Part shown: positions 21,669 to 32,171 of the stretch, one piece after another
How the letters are laid out: every line of letters starts with the position of its first letter
Position numbering within the stretch: position 1 is the first letter of the stretch
Program-made: the position numbers and the translations under genes
Notes under the pieces: generated by a model
Database searches by the model: none
What the model was told of the DNA's origin: nothing
What the model saw: the letters and a program-made list of their open reading frames with translations, nothing else
From: Adiantum capillus-veneris
Taxonomy: Eukaryota > Streptophyta > Polypodiopsida > Polypodiales > Pteridaceae
DNA: 64,000 nt
Direction: 5' to 3'
NCBI GenBank assembly: GCA_014529385.2
Contig: CM043968.1
Span: 6,484,501-6,548,500 of the forward strand

Positions 21669-22019
21669 GTCGTCCTCGACTATGAGGTAGAAGAGATAAA
21701 GCCTTAGTGATTAGTCAATTTTACTTAGAGGGTAGAGGATCCGTTTTTACCCTACGACATCTTTCCAAGATGGATGACTAATCCATTTGGTGCTTGGGAG
21801 ACATAGCTGCCGCAAGCATGTCTGCTCTTTAGTCCATTTCATTCTCCCAAAGTAGAGTGAGAAATTCTACTTGGTGTTTGAGACACGTCGTCATCACAAA
21901 CATGATTCTAAGCATGCATACTAGTTAAATTTGTGCACAACTAAAAAGAGGACTAGTCTTATAAGACAGAAACATGAGTCATTTAAAAGAAATTTGTACA
22001 TTTGCTTACTCTAATGTAG

Positions 22020-22340
22020 CATTGTAAGCATTGACAAGGTTCATACTATCCTTAAGTTGTATTCCTTGCATCCATCTAGCATCTTCAAAAGGATAATTTT
22101 TGAGCTTAATAAGATATCGTTGGATAATCTTACCATGTCGTAGTACCTTGTCTTCATGCCGAAGGATAGCTTAGGGTTGTAGCACCTTTTCTTGGTCTTC
22201 AACTTTGGAAGGTCTTCAATAATTGGTTTAGTTGGTGGCTCTCCTTTGTAGGGCTTAAGTAGGCTTACATGAAAGGCATTGTGTATGAGCCAATGGTTGG
22301 GCAACTTGAGTTGATAAGCCGTCTCATTGATGGGCTTCAA
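22020..22340 (-). pseudogene. Integrase C-terminus and chromodomain of the chromovirus
   Basis: The N-terminal part reads LKPINETAYQLKLPNHWLIH, then NAFHVSLLKPYKG, the usual end of the gypsy integrase (GPY/F region). After a frameshift and a stop the remaining frame gives LRHEDKVLRHGKIIQRYLIK followed by LKNYPFEDARWMQ, matching a chromodomain (YLIKWKGYP-like core, ExATWE-like end). That places the element among chromoviruses, where the domain is thought to target integration to marked chromatin. The final aromatic-cage position reads RWM rather than TWE. Confidence 0.75.
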
Positions 22341-22483
22341 GATTTGGAAAGGACCATACGATCTTTTTGCTAGTTAAGCATAATACTTTTGATGGCCCGT
22401 AGGATTTTTGCCTGTCGTTTGCCTTAATCGAGCCTTAGGAAACTTGAGTAAGACCCAATCATTTTATTTGAACATTAAGGCTC

Positions 22484-23351
22484 TTATGTGCTTATCAGCA
22501 GCAGCTTTTTGCCTTTGTTGAGAGATGGATATAGCCTCCTTAATATTTTGAAAAGATTGTTGTAGGTCACAGCTATACTCATCGGCGGCAAAGATCTTCC
22601 CATGTACTTTGAGTAGCAAGGGACTTTTAGGTCTTCCCTCAATGATCTCAAAAGGTGATTTTCCCGTAGAAGTATGTACAATATTATTGTAAGCATACTC
22701 TACAAGAGGTAATTACTTTTCCCATTGTGAGCGTTGATCTACTTCGGTAACATAAGTCTTGAGTAGATCGAGTATCCTAAGATTGGCTATCTCACTTTGA
22801 CCATCCGTTTGTGGGTGATAGGACGAAGAGAAATTCAATCTTGTTCCTAGATTTTCAAAGAGACCTTTCCAAAAACTACTGGTCATTCTAGGATCTCTAT
22901 CTGACATGATGGATGTGGGTAATCCATGGTGCTTGAAAATATGAGATATGAAGAGAGTTGCCATTTGATGTGCCTTAATAGTCTTTTTGATAGGAATAAA
23001 ATGTGCTTGCTTGCTAAACCTGTCGACTATTGTCCATATTCTTGTATTCCCATGGATAGACTTGGGTAATCCAAAGATGAAATCCATGGATATACTCTCC
23101 CATGGTGAATTTGGAATAGGCAATGGCTGGAGTAATCGAGGTTGCTTCCCTCTATCATACTTGGTCTTTTGGCATACTACACATTTTGAAACATACTCTT
23201 GTATGTCTACTTTCATGGTAGGCCAATAGAAATACGTCTCTACTCCTCGGAGAGTAGGTTGAATACCTCTATGCCCCGCATATGGAGGAGCATGGGATTC
23301 ATACATAACTTTATCACGAAAGGAATGGTTACTCTTTCTTCCCCAAAGCAA
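22484..23351 (-). pseudogene. Integrase of the chromovirus
   Basis: The zinc-binding module is intact: HAPPYAGH, then CVVCQKTK with WPTMKVDIQEY between. The catalytic core retains the first Asp (SMDFIFGLP), the second (SDRDPRMTS) and the Glu in DGQSEIAN. A stop at about 22,711 follows QWEK. The frame then resumes as LVEYAYNNIVHTSTGKSPFE in 22,696-22,484, with another stop in LMFK*NDWVLLKFP. About 30 residues expected between RNase H and the zinc module are missing at the 23,330-23,351 frameshift. Confidence 0.88.
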
Positions 23352-24900
23352 GGGCTGACATTATGTCTCTAAAGTCAGGGTCAATAGCATACTCATCTAC
23401 CATAGAGGATAGATCATTGAGAGTAGCTATAGACACCGCATTAACTTTTGGTCGTCGTGAAAGTGCATCGGCCACTTGATTGTGCTTACCAGCTATGTGA
23501 GCAATATGGAAATTAAATTGAGAAAGAAAATTTGCCCACCTCATTTGTTTGTCGGAAAGCTTGGTTTGCATCATGAAATACCTGAGACTTTGGTGGTCGG
23601 TTCGTAGGATAAATGGAGTCCCCAATAGGTAGTGCTTCCATGTGTCTAGGGCATGTAGAATAGCTAAAAGCTCTTTCTCATAAATGCCCAAGACTCGTTC
23701 ATCAATATTGAGCCTTCGGCTCTCATATGCTATGGCATGCCCTTCTTGAAGCAAAACTGCTCCAAGGCAATCACCACAAGCATCACATTGGACCTCAAAT
23801 GGCTTTGAGACATTTGGAAGCACGAGGACTGGTTGGGAAGTAAGCTTCTCTTGGAGCTTTTCAAAAGAATTTTTATCCTTAGTAGTCCATACATACTTAA
23901 CGTTCTTCTTAGTTAAGTCGTGTAGTGGTCCTGCTACTTGAGAGAATTTTTCTATGAAGCGTCTATAGTATGCGCACATACCAATAAAGCTTCTTAGCTC
24001 ATGTAGATTTCTTGAGTTAGGCCATGATTTTATTACCACTAACTTTGATGGATCCATATGAATACCATCGTGAGAGATAATATGACCTAGGTATTGAATC
24101 TCTTGAAGGAAGAATTCGCTTTTCTTTTGGTTGAGAAAAAGCTTGTTCTCCCTCAATGCTTGAAAAATCACTTGGAGATGTTGCTTATGTTCCTGCAAAG
24201 ATTTGGAGTAGATGATGATAACATCAAAGAACACTCCAGTGAATTTGCGATAAGGTCTAAAAATTTTCTCCATCAGACGATTGAACGTAGCTGGTGCATT
24301 AGTCAAGCCAACAGGCATGACTAGATATTCATAAAGACCAAATGTTGTGCGAAACGCGGTCTTTAGGATATATTCATCCACTATCCTTATTTGATGATAG
24401 CCACTCTTAAGGTCAATCCTACTGAAGTAGGTAGAGCCTTGTAGCTTATCAAACAGATCTTCTACCCGAGGCACGGGAAATCTATTTTTGATAGTGATAT
24501 GGTTTAGTGCTCGATAGTCCACACACATACGATATGTACCATCTTTCTTTTGCACTAAAAGGAATGGAGAACAAAACGGAGAGGAACTAGGCCTCACTAT
24601 CCCTTTGTCTACCAATTCCTGTACTTGCCTCATGATCTCCTCTTGTTGAGCTTGTGAGACTCAATAAGGAGGTTTGTTAGGCGGTGAGCTTCTTGGAAGG
24701 ATCTCAATGCGATGGTCATCATCCCCTCGTGTTGGAGGTAAGTCCATAGGGATATCATCGATGAACACATCTTGGAATCCTTTTAGAAAATTAGACAAGT
24801 CTAACTCTTCTTGATTCCTACCATTTACATTTGATGAAACATTAGTATCTTTTAGAGACTCTTTGACAAAAATCATGTACACAGAAACTGAGCTCTTCAT
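23329..24900 (-). pseudogene. Reverse transcriptase-RNase H of the chromovirus
   Basis: Two in-frame ORFs (24,900-24,661 and 24,633-23,329) are separated by one premature stop after PPNKPPY. RT motifs: SPFCSPFLLVQKKDGTYRMC, FSRIDLKSGYHQIRI, FGLYEYLVMPVGLTNAPATF. The catalytic motif normally FFDDILIYS reads FFDVIIIYS, so one catalytic Asp is Val. RNase H follows (FEVQCDACGDCLGAVLLQEG, TDHQSLRYF, HNQVADALSRR). The polymerase would be inactive even without the stop. Confidence 0.93.
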
Positions 24901-24959
24901 TGACTTATCAAAAGCAAGAGGATTTACAAGTGGAATAGCGTGACCACGCTCACTAGCAT

Positions 24960-26093
24960 CTATATATATATATTCTTTCCCCTGTAGGTGAAGTAGATTC
25001 TCCTTTCAGGGAACTTCATGTTGGAAGCCATGCGATCAAACCATGGCGCCCCTAGGATAGCATCCTCATGTTGGAGAGGAGAGATGAAGAAGTCTTCTTT
25101 GTCGACATAGATTTGGACATGAAGCCTCAACTTCCCAATCAAGGGAGTAACGGAGGCTTGTTGTCCCTTGAAAGCTGCATCAGCCATTACCGTATCTCCC
25201 ATCTCAAAAGCTTGAATGCCCAACTTGGTGGCCAACTCCATTGATATGAAGTTCAGAGTAGAGCCAGGGTCAAACAAGATGAAGGCATCATGCTCTCTTA
25301 CCTTTCCCCAAGCATAGGAAAGTGATGATCCTTTGCAATGAGCATCCTCTTTTGGAGCTTCGATGGTGGAAGCCCTAGGAGTCTCATTGTGAATATTCTT
25401 CTTGGGGCAAGAACGATATCCATGTCCTTGCTCCCCACACTTGAAACACTTATGGTCCTTACGAAAAGCTTCAAGCTCTTCAGGACAGAGTTTGTTTTTA
25501 CCTTTGTAAACTCCCTTCTCCTTGGACCGATTGTTGTTGTTGTTGGAAGTGACTTGGGAATTATTTTGAGCATTAGTTTTCCCCTTTGCATCATTTTTAT
25601 CTTTTTTTTCCATGGGCTTGACATTACATCTAGCCCCTTGATGGAAATTGATGTGTGAAGCACTCATGGTGTGATGGATTACTTTGCTAATAGTACCGGG
25701 CCGTTGAGAGTTGATGTATTCGGCCATCTCTTCAGGTAAACCCGCACAGAATTGTTGCCTTTGCTCGGCAAAGTCTATCTTTTGAAACAAAGTAGCTTTG
25801 AGATATAAATCCCAAAACTTGTCTACGTATTTGTGGATAGACTCATGAGAGAGAAGCTTCAAGCTGCGCCATTCAGTAAGAACTTTGTCCTTTGCATCGC
25901 TTGCAAGGAATTGCTTCATGATGGAAACTCGTAGAGTTTTCCATGTCTTTGGGGCTTCACCATTACCACGAAGGCCAGCCCACCATTGACGAGCTGATTT
26001 TTGAAAGTGCATAGCTACATGGCGTAGCTTGGATGACTCTATGAAGCCCTCATCTCCAAAGGCTGCATCAAATTGCTGGATGAAGGCCAACAC
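24960..26093 (-). CDS. Gag capsid, zinc knuckle and protease of the chromovirus
   Basis: A 377-residue frame that remains open upstream of its first Met to about 26,170 (KEGGKSISFRTYDGTFGATD). Capsid: FDAAFGDEGF, HFQKSARQWWAGL, FLASDAKDKVL. A canonical CX2CX4HX4C knuckle is CFKCGEQGHGYRSC (about residue 215). The protease catalytic triad reads FDPGSTLNFISM, a D-P-G variant of D-S/T-G, with an AILGAPWFDRM-like end. The frame closes in a TATATATATA run (24,961-24,972), which probably caused the shift relative to pol. Confidence 0.88.
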   Translation of the reverse strand: MLAFIQQFDAAFGDEGFIESSKLRHVAMHFQKSARQWWAGLRGNGEAPKTWKTLRVSIMKQFLASDAKDKVLTEWRSLKLLSHESIHKYVDKFWDLYLKATLFQKIDFAEQRQQFCAGLPEEMAEYINSQRPGTISKVIHHTMSASHINFHQGARCNVKPMEKKDKNDAKGKTNAQNNSQVTSNNNNNRSKEKGVYKGKNKLCPEELEAFRKDHKCFKCGEQGHGYRSCPKKNIHNETPRASTIEAPKEDAHCKGSSLSYAWGKVREHDAFILFDPGSTLNFISMELATKLGIQAFEMGDTVMADAAFKGQQASVTPLIGKLRLHVQIYVDKEDFFISPLQHEDAILGAPWFDRMASNMKFPERRIYFTYRGKNIYI

Positions 26094-26164
26094 TTTGTCG
26101 GTAGCACCAAAGGTGCCATCATAGGTGCGAAAAGAGATACTCTTTCCTCCCTCCTTGAACTTAT

Positions 26165-26774
26165 TTAGCTTTTGCGACCTTCGCCACGTAGGAAATGATT
26201 TGCGATGTCCTCTCCTCTTGTATTCTCTAGGAGAATAGCCATAACTTTCATCGGAAGAGGAGGAAGGTGAAGAAGAAGGAGAAGAGGGTGACCTCTTCCT
26301 AGCCCTTTTCTTCCTTTGTTTCCTCTCTTTCCTTTCAGAGTGATGAGGAGAAGGACTATGTGTTGATCTTTTCCTCTTGGGAGGAGTGGGCGATCATCTA
26401 GACTGCCGTGTTCGTGGAGCCACATCTTCAGAGGAACTTAAACTTTCATTGCTTTCTTGCTCTTTGGATTCCTCCTCTCAAATGGGAGAGAGTCTTCTTT
26501 TGGGGGTCTCTTCAAGAGGCCTCCTAAGCTCTCTCTCCTCTTGGAGAGGAAGGGAAATTCCATAAGCACGAAGTTGTTGAGTAACTTCGGCTTGCAAAGC
26601 AGGGTTGCCCATATCTTGTTGCAACCTAGTGACGAGATAATTCACAAACATGGGAGCATCATCATTAGCACCTTCATGTGCAAAATCAAAGCTATCAATG
26701 TTCATTCTACTCTCTTGATTATTGTCAGCCATGTTAAAAAAATTTATGTATGTACTTAGTCTATGCTTTGGCAA
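26165..26774 (-). pseudogene. Gag N-terminus of the chromovirus, frameshifted
   Basis: The likely start is the Met at 26,732 (MADNNQESRMNIDSFDFAHE). The frame runs through LVTRLQQDMGNPALQAEVTQ to a stop at 26,478. A Ser/Arg-rich segment (RKRSPSSPSSSPSSSSDES in another frame, about 26,300-26,240) then links to the capsid. At least one frameshift lies near 26,450-26,480. Confidence 0.7.
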
Positions 26775-27133
26775 TTCAAAACCTTAGTTGCCAATCCTCT
26801 TAGCCTTTGAAAATCGGCTCTTAGGTATCTACACCCACGACTCAAAGTGGTTAATTATAGAGAGTAGAGGAGTAGGTCTAACATAGCAAAGTTGTCGAGG
26901 GCTAGCTTCTTTTGGACTTCTTATGGCTCAATAATGGTAAAGCCATAGGCAAGTTTAAAAAGACTCCATTATTAAGTCCAAAGCTCCCGAGGTGTGCACC
27001 ATCCCCCACATAGTGGGCTCAACAAAACCGATAATAGATCCCAGTTCCACTTACCCTAATATAAGTAACAACATCAACCATTTATAGGCTACTTAAGGAC
27101 CTCTCTTCTTAAGCAAGAAAAGAGAAACCAAAT

Positions 27134-27145
27134 GCTCTGATACCA
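27134..27145 (-). promoter_or_regulatory. Primer binding site of the chromovirus (initiator tRNA-Met)
   Basis: On the minus strand TGGTATCAGAGC, complementary to the 3' end of plant initiator tRNA-Met, one base from the LTR end at 27,147. Confidence 0.92.
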
Positions 27146-27146
27146 A

Positions 27147-28765
27147 TGTAATGGAATTGGCCTATTTAAATTGAGAGTAGCGGAAATTAATGAGAGTACT
27201 TTTGAGAAATGACTTTGTGAGCATAGCGGGTGAACATAATTGAAGATAGCAACATAATCATAGCAATTAGTTAACTTGGCATGATCAATACTTTTGCAAG
27301 AGAGAGAAATTAGAGAACATGACAACAATTGATGACCGGATTTATGTGGAGCCGGTCCCCCCTCCAATAGGCATTTGTATTATGATTTCTCCCGTCAAGA
27401 GAGACTTGTTACAATACAATCTTTGTGTTCCTTGTGACCTAGGTGATGCAATGAAGATGGAAAGCTTCATGCATCACAAGCATAACATAAACTTGAAGAA
27501 AGATTTAACTATCCCAAGCCTCAGTCCCAAGACCTCAAACACCTTCGAAGGTGGAGAGAGCTAGAAGGGAATGAGGGTAGGGAAGAGGAAGAAAAAACAT
27601 TTCATAGGAGAAAGAATTAGTTCCTCACTTATCATAACTCTTGTTGCTATCATACATATTAGCATAGTAATGAAGAAGAAGGAGATGGAAAGCTTAAGCA
27701 TTGAAGCATGGCTCTTGGTTGGATTTTCACTCCATAGCCAAGAGTGTTGGTGTAGGCTCTCAATCTCTACTTGCTTGGAGAAGAAGAGGGAGCTCTTGCA
27801 CTTTGCATAGCACACAATGAGAGTGTTTTTGAGTGTGTATGGGTGAGTATACCCCCTAAGAAACCCCCTAGCTTGCTTGGGTCAACCCCCCCTTGTAGCT
27901 CATACTTGAAGCTCATTGGAACCCTCCAGGCCTAGCCAATCATAAGCAGGAGGCATTACAAGCAGCAAGGGTAGCTTTGAGACAAGTGTCCCCCTTTCCC
28001 CTTTGAGAGAGAGGACTTGATAAATGCAAAATCAATTAATTAAATATCCTAAATTATCATTGGACCCCTTGGGTGGCCAACCAATAGGCTTCAGACACAC
28101 CATGAGGAGGAACTTGACAAGTGTCCTTTCTGCTTTCTTTCTACTATGCATGCCTTGTGTGAGTGTGTGGGTGTTCTCTCTCATCCCCCCTCATGTAGGG
28201 ATCGCCCCCTCCTTGTAGGGATTGCATATTTGACTTTTAGACACCTCAAGCCCCTCATCCATAGGCCCAATTCCCACCACAAGCTTGGCCCTTAGGCACT
28301 TTAAGCTTGGGCTGGGTTCTCACCTCAAGTGCAACCGTAACATCTCAAGCATGTCAAGCACCTCAAGCATCTCAATCATCAAGCACCTCAAGCATCTGAA
28401 GCACCTCAATCATCAAGCACCTCAAGCACCTCAGTCATCAAGCATGACAAGCAGGACTAGCACTCGAGCTGGGTCGGGTTCCCGCCTCAAGCTCAGTCGT
28501 AGCTGACCTAGGTCAAAGGAATTTTACACACATTATTGGAGGTCTTCAATGAAGCTAACCCTAAGGTCTTATGCTCCATTGGTTAGCCTTGCTCTTTGAT
28601 AGACCATCTCTCATTTGGGCACCTTTACCATTGGCCCCGTGTTGAGATAGATCTATAAGCACATGTCTATATCTTAACACTTGTTCCCATTTATTCTGCC
28701 ACATTCAGTGAACAATTTAATATGAGAAAATAATTTGGGTTGGTTAGATATTAGATTTTATGACA
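27147..28765 (-). mobile_element. 5' LTR of the chromovirus
   Basis: 1,619 bp, closely matching 19,318-21,646 except for the extra 714-bp unit in the latter. Divergence is visible but modest. ORFs within it (about 27,319-28,506) are not genes. Confidence 0.9.
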
Positions 28766-29009
28766 TGTCAAACCAAGGCCCGCTGCAGCTGATGAAGCAA
28801 ATGCTTCAGAGGAAATAGCTAGGAGTGTGCAAGAGGAAGCTATGAGGATTGAAAGTAGACAAAATGTGCAACACGCCAATGATGACATCCCTCTCTTCGG
28901 TTTTGTAAACAAAGTGAAGCTGAAGAAGAAAGGTGGCCTGGAATAGAATCTAGAAGATACTGGAGAGGACATGCTTGTGTTTCCCCGAAGAGCATCCAAG
29001 ATGAAGTAA
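28766..29009 (+). pseudogene. Exon-like piece, right of the chromovirus insertion
   Basis: The reading frame VKPRPAAADEANASEEIARS, then VQEEAMRIESRQNVQHANDD and IPLFGFVNKVKLKKKGG carries one stop near 28,948 and ends at 29,009. It continues the frame of 19,050-19,317 across the insertion. Ala/Glu-rich helix followed by a basic stretch. Unrecognised. Confidence 0.6.
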
Positions 29010-29263
29010 CCAACCTTACCAAAGGTGAAAAGCAAGCCACTCGCTCATACACTATGTTGAACCTGTTCTCTGTTGTGTCCAATGTTTGTAGTGCTAGCAA
29101 GATGCACATCTTATGGCATGTATCTCTTTGAGTATTTATAATGGAGAAAATCTTGTTGGCATAATTATGTCTCTATGCAATAGTTCAGTAATTTTTTCTT
29201 GTCCTTTGTGACATCTTCATTCAATACCTTTACTGTGTAGCACGAAAAGAGAAACTACAATTA

Positions 29264-30298
29264 ATTGCATTGCATGATATGAATTTTGCCATTGCATTGA
29301 AAAAGATATGAAAAAGGCATATCGCCAAGGCCAGACAACTGAGAAAAGAAAAAGATGAGATTCAAAAGCGCCTAGACCGCTACCTTAAACACCGTAGGAA
29401 ATTTGATGAGTACTTGAATTTTGTTCATTCTTCGAGGGAAGTTATTTTTGCTGAGTGGTATCCGCTGTCAAAATAGCGAACCCAATATGGGTGGTAAAGT
29501 TCCCCCTAAATATGCAAGGAAAATAATAAAGTATTGTATGCAATATAGGAGGTACGTATTTTGTCGCAAAGACAACCATCAATTTTTGGAATGGTGCATC
29601 CAATTTTTCCATGTGTATATATGGAGCACCAGCATGTAGTGTAAAGTAAATGCAACATTAGATACAATATTCAAACCGCATCGGACAAGGATGGCAGCTG
29701 TTTTGGCAAGGGTTTTGGCAAGGGAGCATTGTGGTAAGGTGCCTTGGTTGATATGTAGTACACATGTTTTCTTCAAGAATGTGAGTATGATTTGGAGGGT
29801 CTTAACGCAATTTGGTCCCAAAAACACTTTGATCATTGATGACAATAAGTACAAAGTGTACCAAAACCACCCTAAAGGAAGTTGGCTTATTACTCCCAAG
29901 TTAGAGGACCGGATTGTTGAACAACGGCAACAATTTTTGGTAGACACTTTGGCTCTCTAGCTGTTTTCGTGGCTGCAATTGGAGGACCATGCAGTATATA
30001 CAGCCAATAATGGGTTTGATAACGGCCCAAACATGTTTTTTGATGCAGTCCTCAACAACAAGCTGCAAGCATATCTGTGAGAAAGAGATGAGGCCAAGTC
30101 GAGGATAGAGAATCATCAGAGAAAAAGGGAGGCTGACAAAGAAGCTGAAAGGCATGAGATGGAAATATTAGAGAAGCAATAGCGATTTGAAGTAGAAAGG
30201 CCAATGCAAGAAAGAAAGGCTCAACAAAGACATGAGCACAAGAACATTGGGTACTTAAAGTACAAGCGCCCTAAGATGCACAAGCATTTTGAAGAGTA
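29264..30298 (+). pseudogene. FCP1/NIF-type phosphatase-like pseudogene
   Basis: The frame at 29,421-29,639 contains YVFCRKDNHQFLEWCIQFF, then HVYIWSTSM. After a stop, 29,691-29,960 contains REHCGKVPWLICSTHVFFKN, then VLTQFGPKNTLIIDDNKYKV and YQNHPKGSWLITPK. The order (xxFLEW..F.V.IWS, REHC, FKxxS..W, NTLIIDDxxYK..xxP) matches the C-terminal two-thirds of the plant FCP1-like/NLI-interacting-factor phosphatase domain. The DxDxT nucleophile segment is not visible. Downstream (30,080-30,298) comes a charged coiled coil, ENHQRKREADKEAERHEMEI, and upstream another, ARQLRKEKDEIQKRLDRYLK. Several stops and frame changes. Confidence 0.72.
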
Positions 30299-30609
30299 GT
30301 CCAGACTCTTCGCATACTTGTAAAATTATATACTATGATAAAAAGTTCTAATATCATGAATGAGATTGCCTTTTCAATGATCATACCTATTCTGACTTTC
30401 ATTCTAGATAGTAATGTTTACAAATTTTGTACCATTGTATTTTTTGGGGCCATATTTTGTGCGATGTTGGCATACTTGTTGATCTTGTTAACATTATATG
30501 AATGCAATGGTAGCATATTGAGGGCTGCTTTTCACACCTAGTTAGCTAGTAACCCTAAGCAATAACCTAGTTGACTTACCCAGTTTACTAACAGTACAGA
30601 TAGTTGTAA

Positions 30610-30895
30610 CCAACATGAATGGTACTTTCTGTGCTAATTAGCATACCTAGCTATGCCAGTCAACAGACATGCTTCTATGTATGCTAGTCTACATACATGC
30701 TAATTATGCTATGTATGCTAGTTAGCAGAGTTCGTATGAAATTTAGGAGAGACTGTATGCCAGTTATCATAGGGGCATGGTGGCTAGAAAACTATGTTTA
30801 GTTAGCATACCCACTTATGCTATTTAGCATACCTACTTATGCTAGTTAGCATACATGCTATTTATGCTATGTATGCTAGTTAGCATAGTGACTAT
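30610..30895. repeat. Second array of TATGCTAGTTAGCATAC quasi-palindromes
   Basis: About 0.3 kb of the motif described at 17,750-19,040, including ATGCTAGTTAGCATACATGC near 30,840. With the chromovirus excluded it lies about 1.6 kb beyond the other array. Confidence 0.85.
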
Positions 30896-30952
30896 GGAAT
30901 TTATGATAAAAATGCATTATTTGCAGCAATAATTTTATTGAGAATCCAGTGG

Positions 30953-31500
30953 TTATAACTCAAAATATGAAGGGAATTCTATTATAGATTGCTTCATAGA
31001 TTTCTGGGGTGATTGTGTACACTTGCCTTCGGATCTTGGGATGTGCTCCATATGTAATTTGATACATCGCACTAGATGTGAAAGTATGTGGATGATGGGC
31101 TGCTTGTGGTCTATCTTGAAGGTGTATACATTCAATTACTTGTAATACAACATATGGGCCTCTGTCAATTACATTGGTCCATTCATCGATGTACCCCTTC
31201 TCCACCTTCTCCTTTGCTGTGACACACTTGATGAGGTAGAAATCCACATCCTCAGTATTGGTTGAAGAATTTGGATTTCCAAAATAGTATCACCAACACA
31301 TAGAGCGCTACTCAACACATCATGATGACCTTTGTATGTGAAGCCATCCTAGAAAACGACTTCCTTTGTCAAAACTTCATCTGTTGTCCACTCTTTCTTT
31401 CCTAAAATTACTCCTTCTTTCTTAAGGGTCAACTCGTATCTTTAGATATAGTCTTGAAGCTTAAGTTTCACATGTCAATCTATTGTTTCCAAGTGAATAA
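30953..31500 (-). pseudogene. Unrecognised frameshifted protein remains
   Basis: ORF 31,247-30,960 reads MDFYLIKCVTAKEKVEKGYI, then DEWTNVIDRGPYVVLQVIEC and KIRRQVYTITPEIYEAIYNR. Upstream on the same strand (31,500-31,260) a decayed frame gives KKEWTTDEVLTKEVVF, then DGFTYKGHHDVLSSALCVGD. Together these look like about 170 residues of a real protein with one stop and one frameshift. The composition would not exclude a BAH-like fold, but I see no diagnostic motif. It is not retroviral. Confidence 0.45.
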
Positions 31501-31509
31501 GGGCCATAA

Positions 31510-32171
31510 TTAATAGTTTTGGAGTCCAATTTCTGATTGGATTGTTCCGTTAAAACTCTCTATGAAATTAAAAAAATGTGACCTCAAATATTTTTGCAAA
31601 ATAATTGAAATAGTTTTTATTGATAAATGTTGGGTACATTTTAGGTTGCATTTCTTCCTTTGTTTGTGCTTGTACATCATGATCCATGACATACTTGTTT
31701 GTCTCACCTTTTCTGCTTTTATACTCACAATTTTCATTAGCTTCCTACAACACCTTTTTCATAAAATAGGGAACTATGTCATAGCCATCCTCATCACAAA
31801 ACTTTGTAGGCGTTATTTCATCAATACACACATCTAGAGTAGCAAAGATTTGGTTCCATCCAAATGGCTCAAACAAATCCTCAGAAAATGTTTCTAGGAT
31901 GTACTCTTTATCCTCTATTGATCCTTCTAGAATAGAATTTGTTTTTGCTAAACTTTGACATTCTGACGTTCCACACATCCAAATGTGTGTTTTGGTTTGT
32001 AGCCATGCTGGGATTTTTGGTTCGTTTATGGTTGTTGAATCGAACTCCTCAACAGGTGTCTTTGTGACATCTATATAGCTATGGTCTTTTATGTTCACTC
32101 TTGTGGTTGTCTCTTTATGTATCAGGTATATATGGTCATAGCCCCAATCTTGAACCATTTTAAGTTGTCTC
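31510..32171 (-). pseudogene. Element F: C-terminal half of protease ORF
   Basis: ORF 32,158-31,745 starts VQDWGYDHIYL and includes THIWMCGTSECQ, WNQIFATLDVCIDEITPTKF and DEDGYDIVPYF, collinear with elements A and C. The frame ends with KKVL near 31,745 and continues degraded to about 31,510. The N-terminal half lies at 34,657-35,140; the two are split by the inserted LTR element, which cuts between codons of the conserved RPFMRQ-like and KMVQDWG segments. Confidence 0.85.
32167..32171. repeat. Target-site duplication, left copy
   Basis: GTCTC directly before the left LTR. The identical GTCTC follows the right LTR at 34,657. Confidence 0.93.

Larger units (their letters stand above)
19318..28765 (-). 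mobile_element. Ty3/gypsy chromovirus (complete structure, decayed coding)
   Basis: A 9.45 kb element on the minus strand. The 5' LTR is 28,765-27,147, the PBS 27,145-27,134, then gag, protease, RT, RNase H, integrase and chromodomain (26,774-22,020), a PPT, and the 3' LTR 21,646-19,318. LTRs begin TGTCATAAAAT and end CATTACA (minus strand). Flanking 5-mers are TGTAA (19,313-19,317) and TGTCA (28,766-28,770), a target duplication with one mismatch. Multiple stops and frameshifts and an altered RT catalytic site make it non-autonomous now. It sits inside another reading frame. Confidence 0.92.

Noticed and set aside
27134-27145. tRNA gene
   Set aside because: GCTCTGATACCA (also 47,589) is only the tRNA-Met-complementary primer site of an LTR element; no cloverleaf surrounds it. 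I saw no other convincing tRNA gene, but a covariance search was not possible here.
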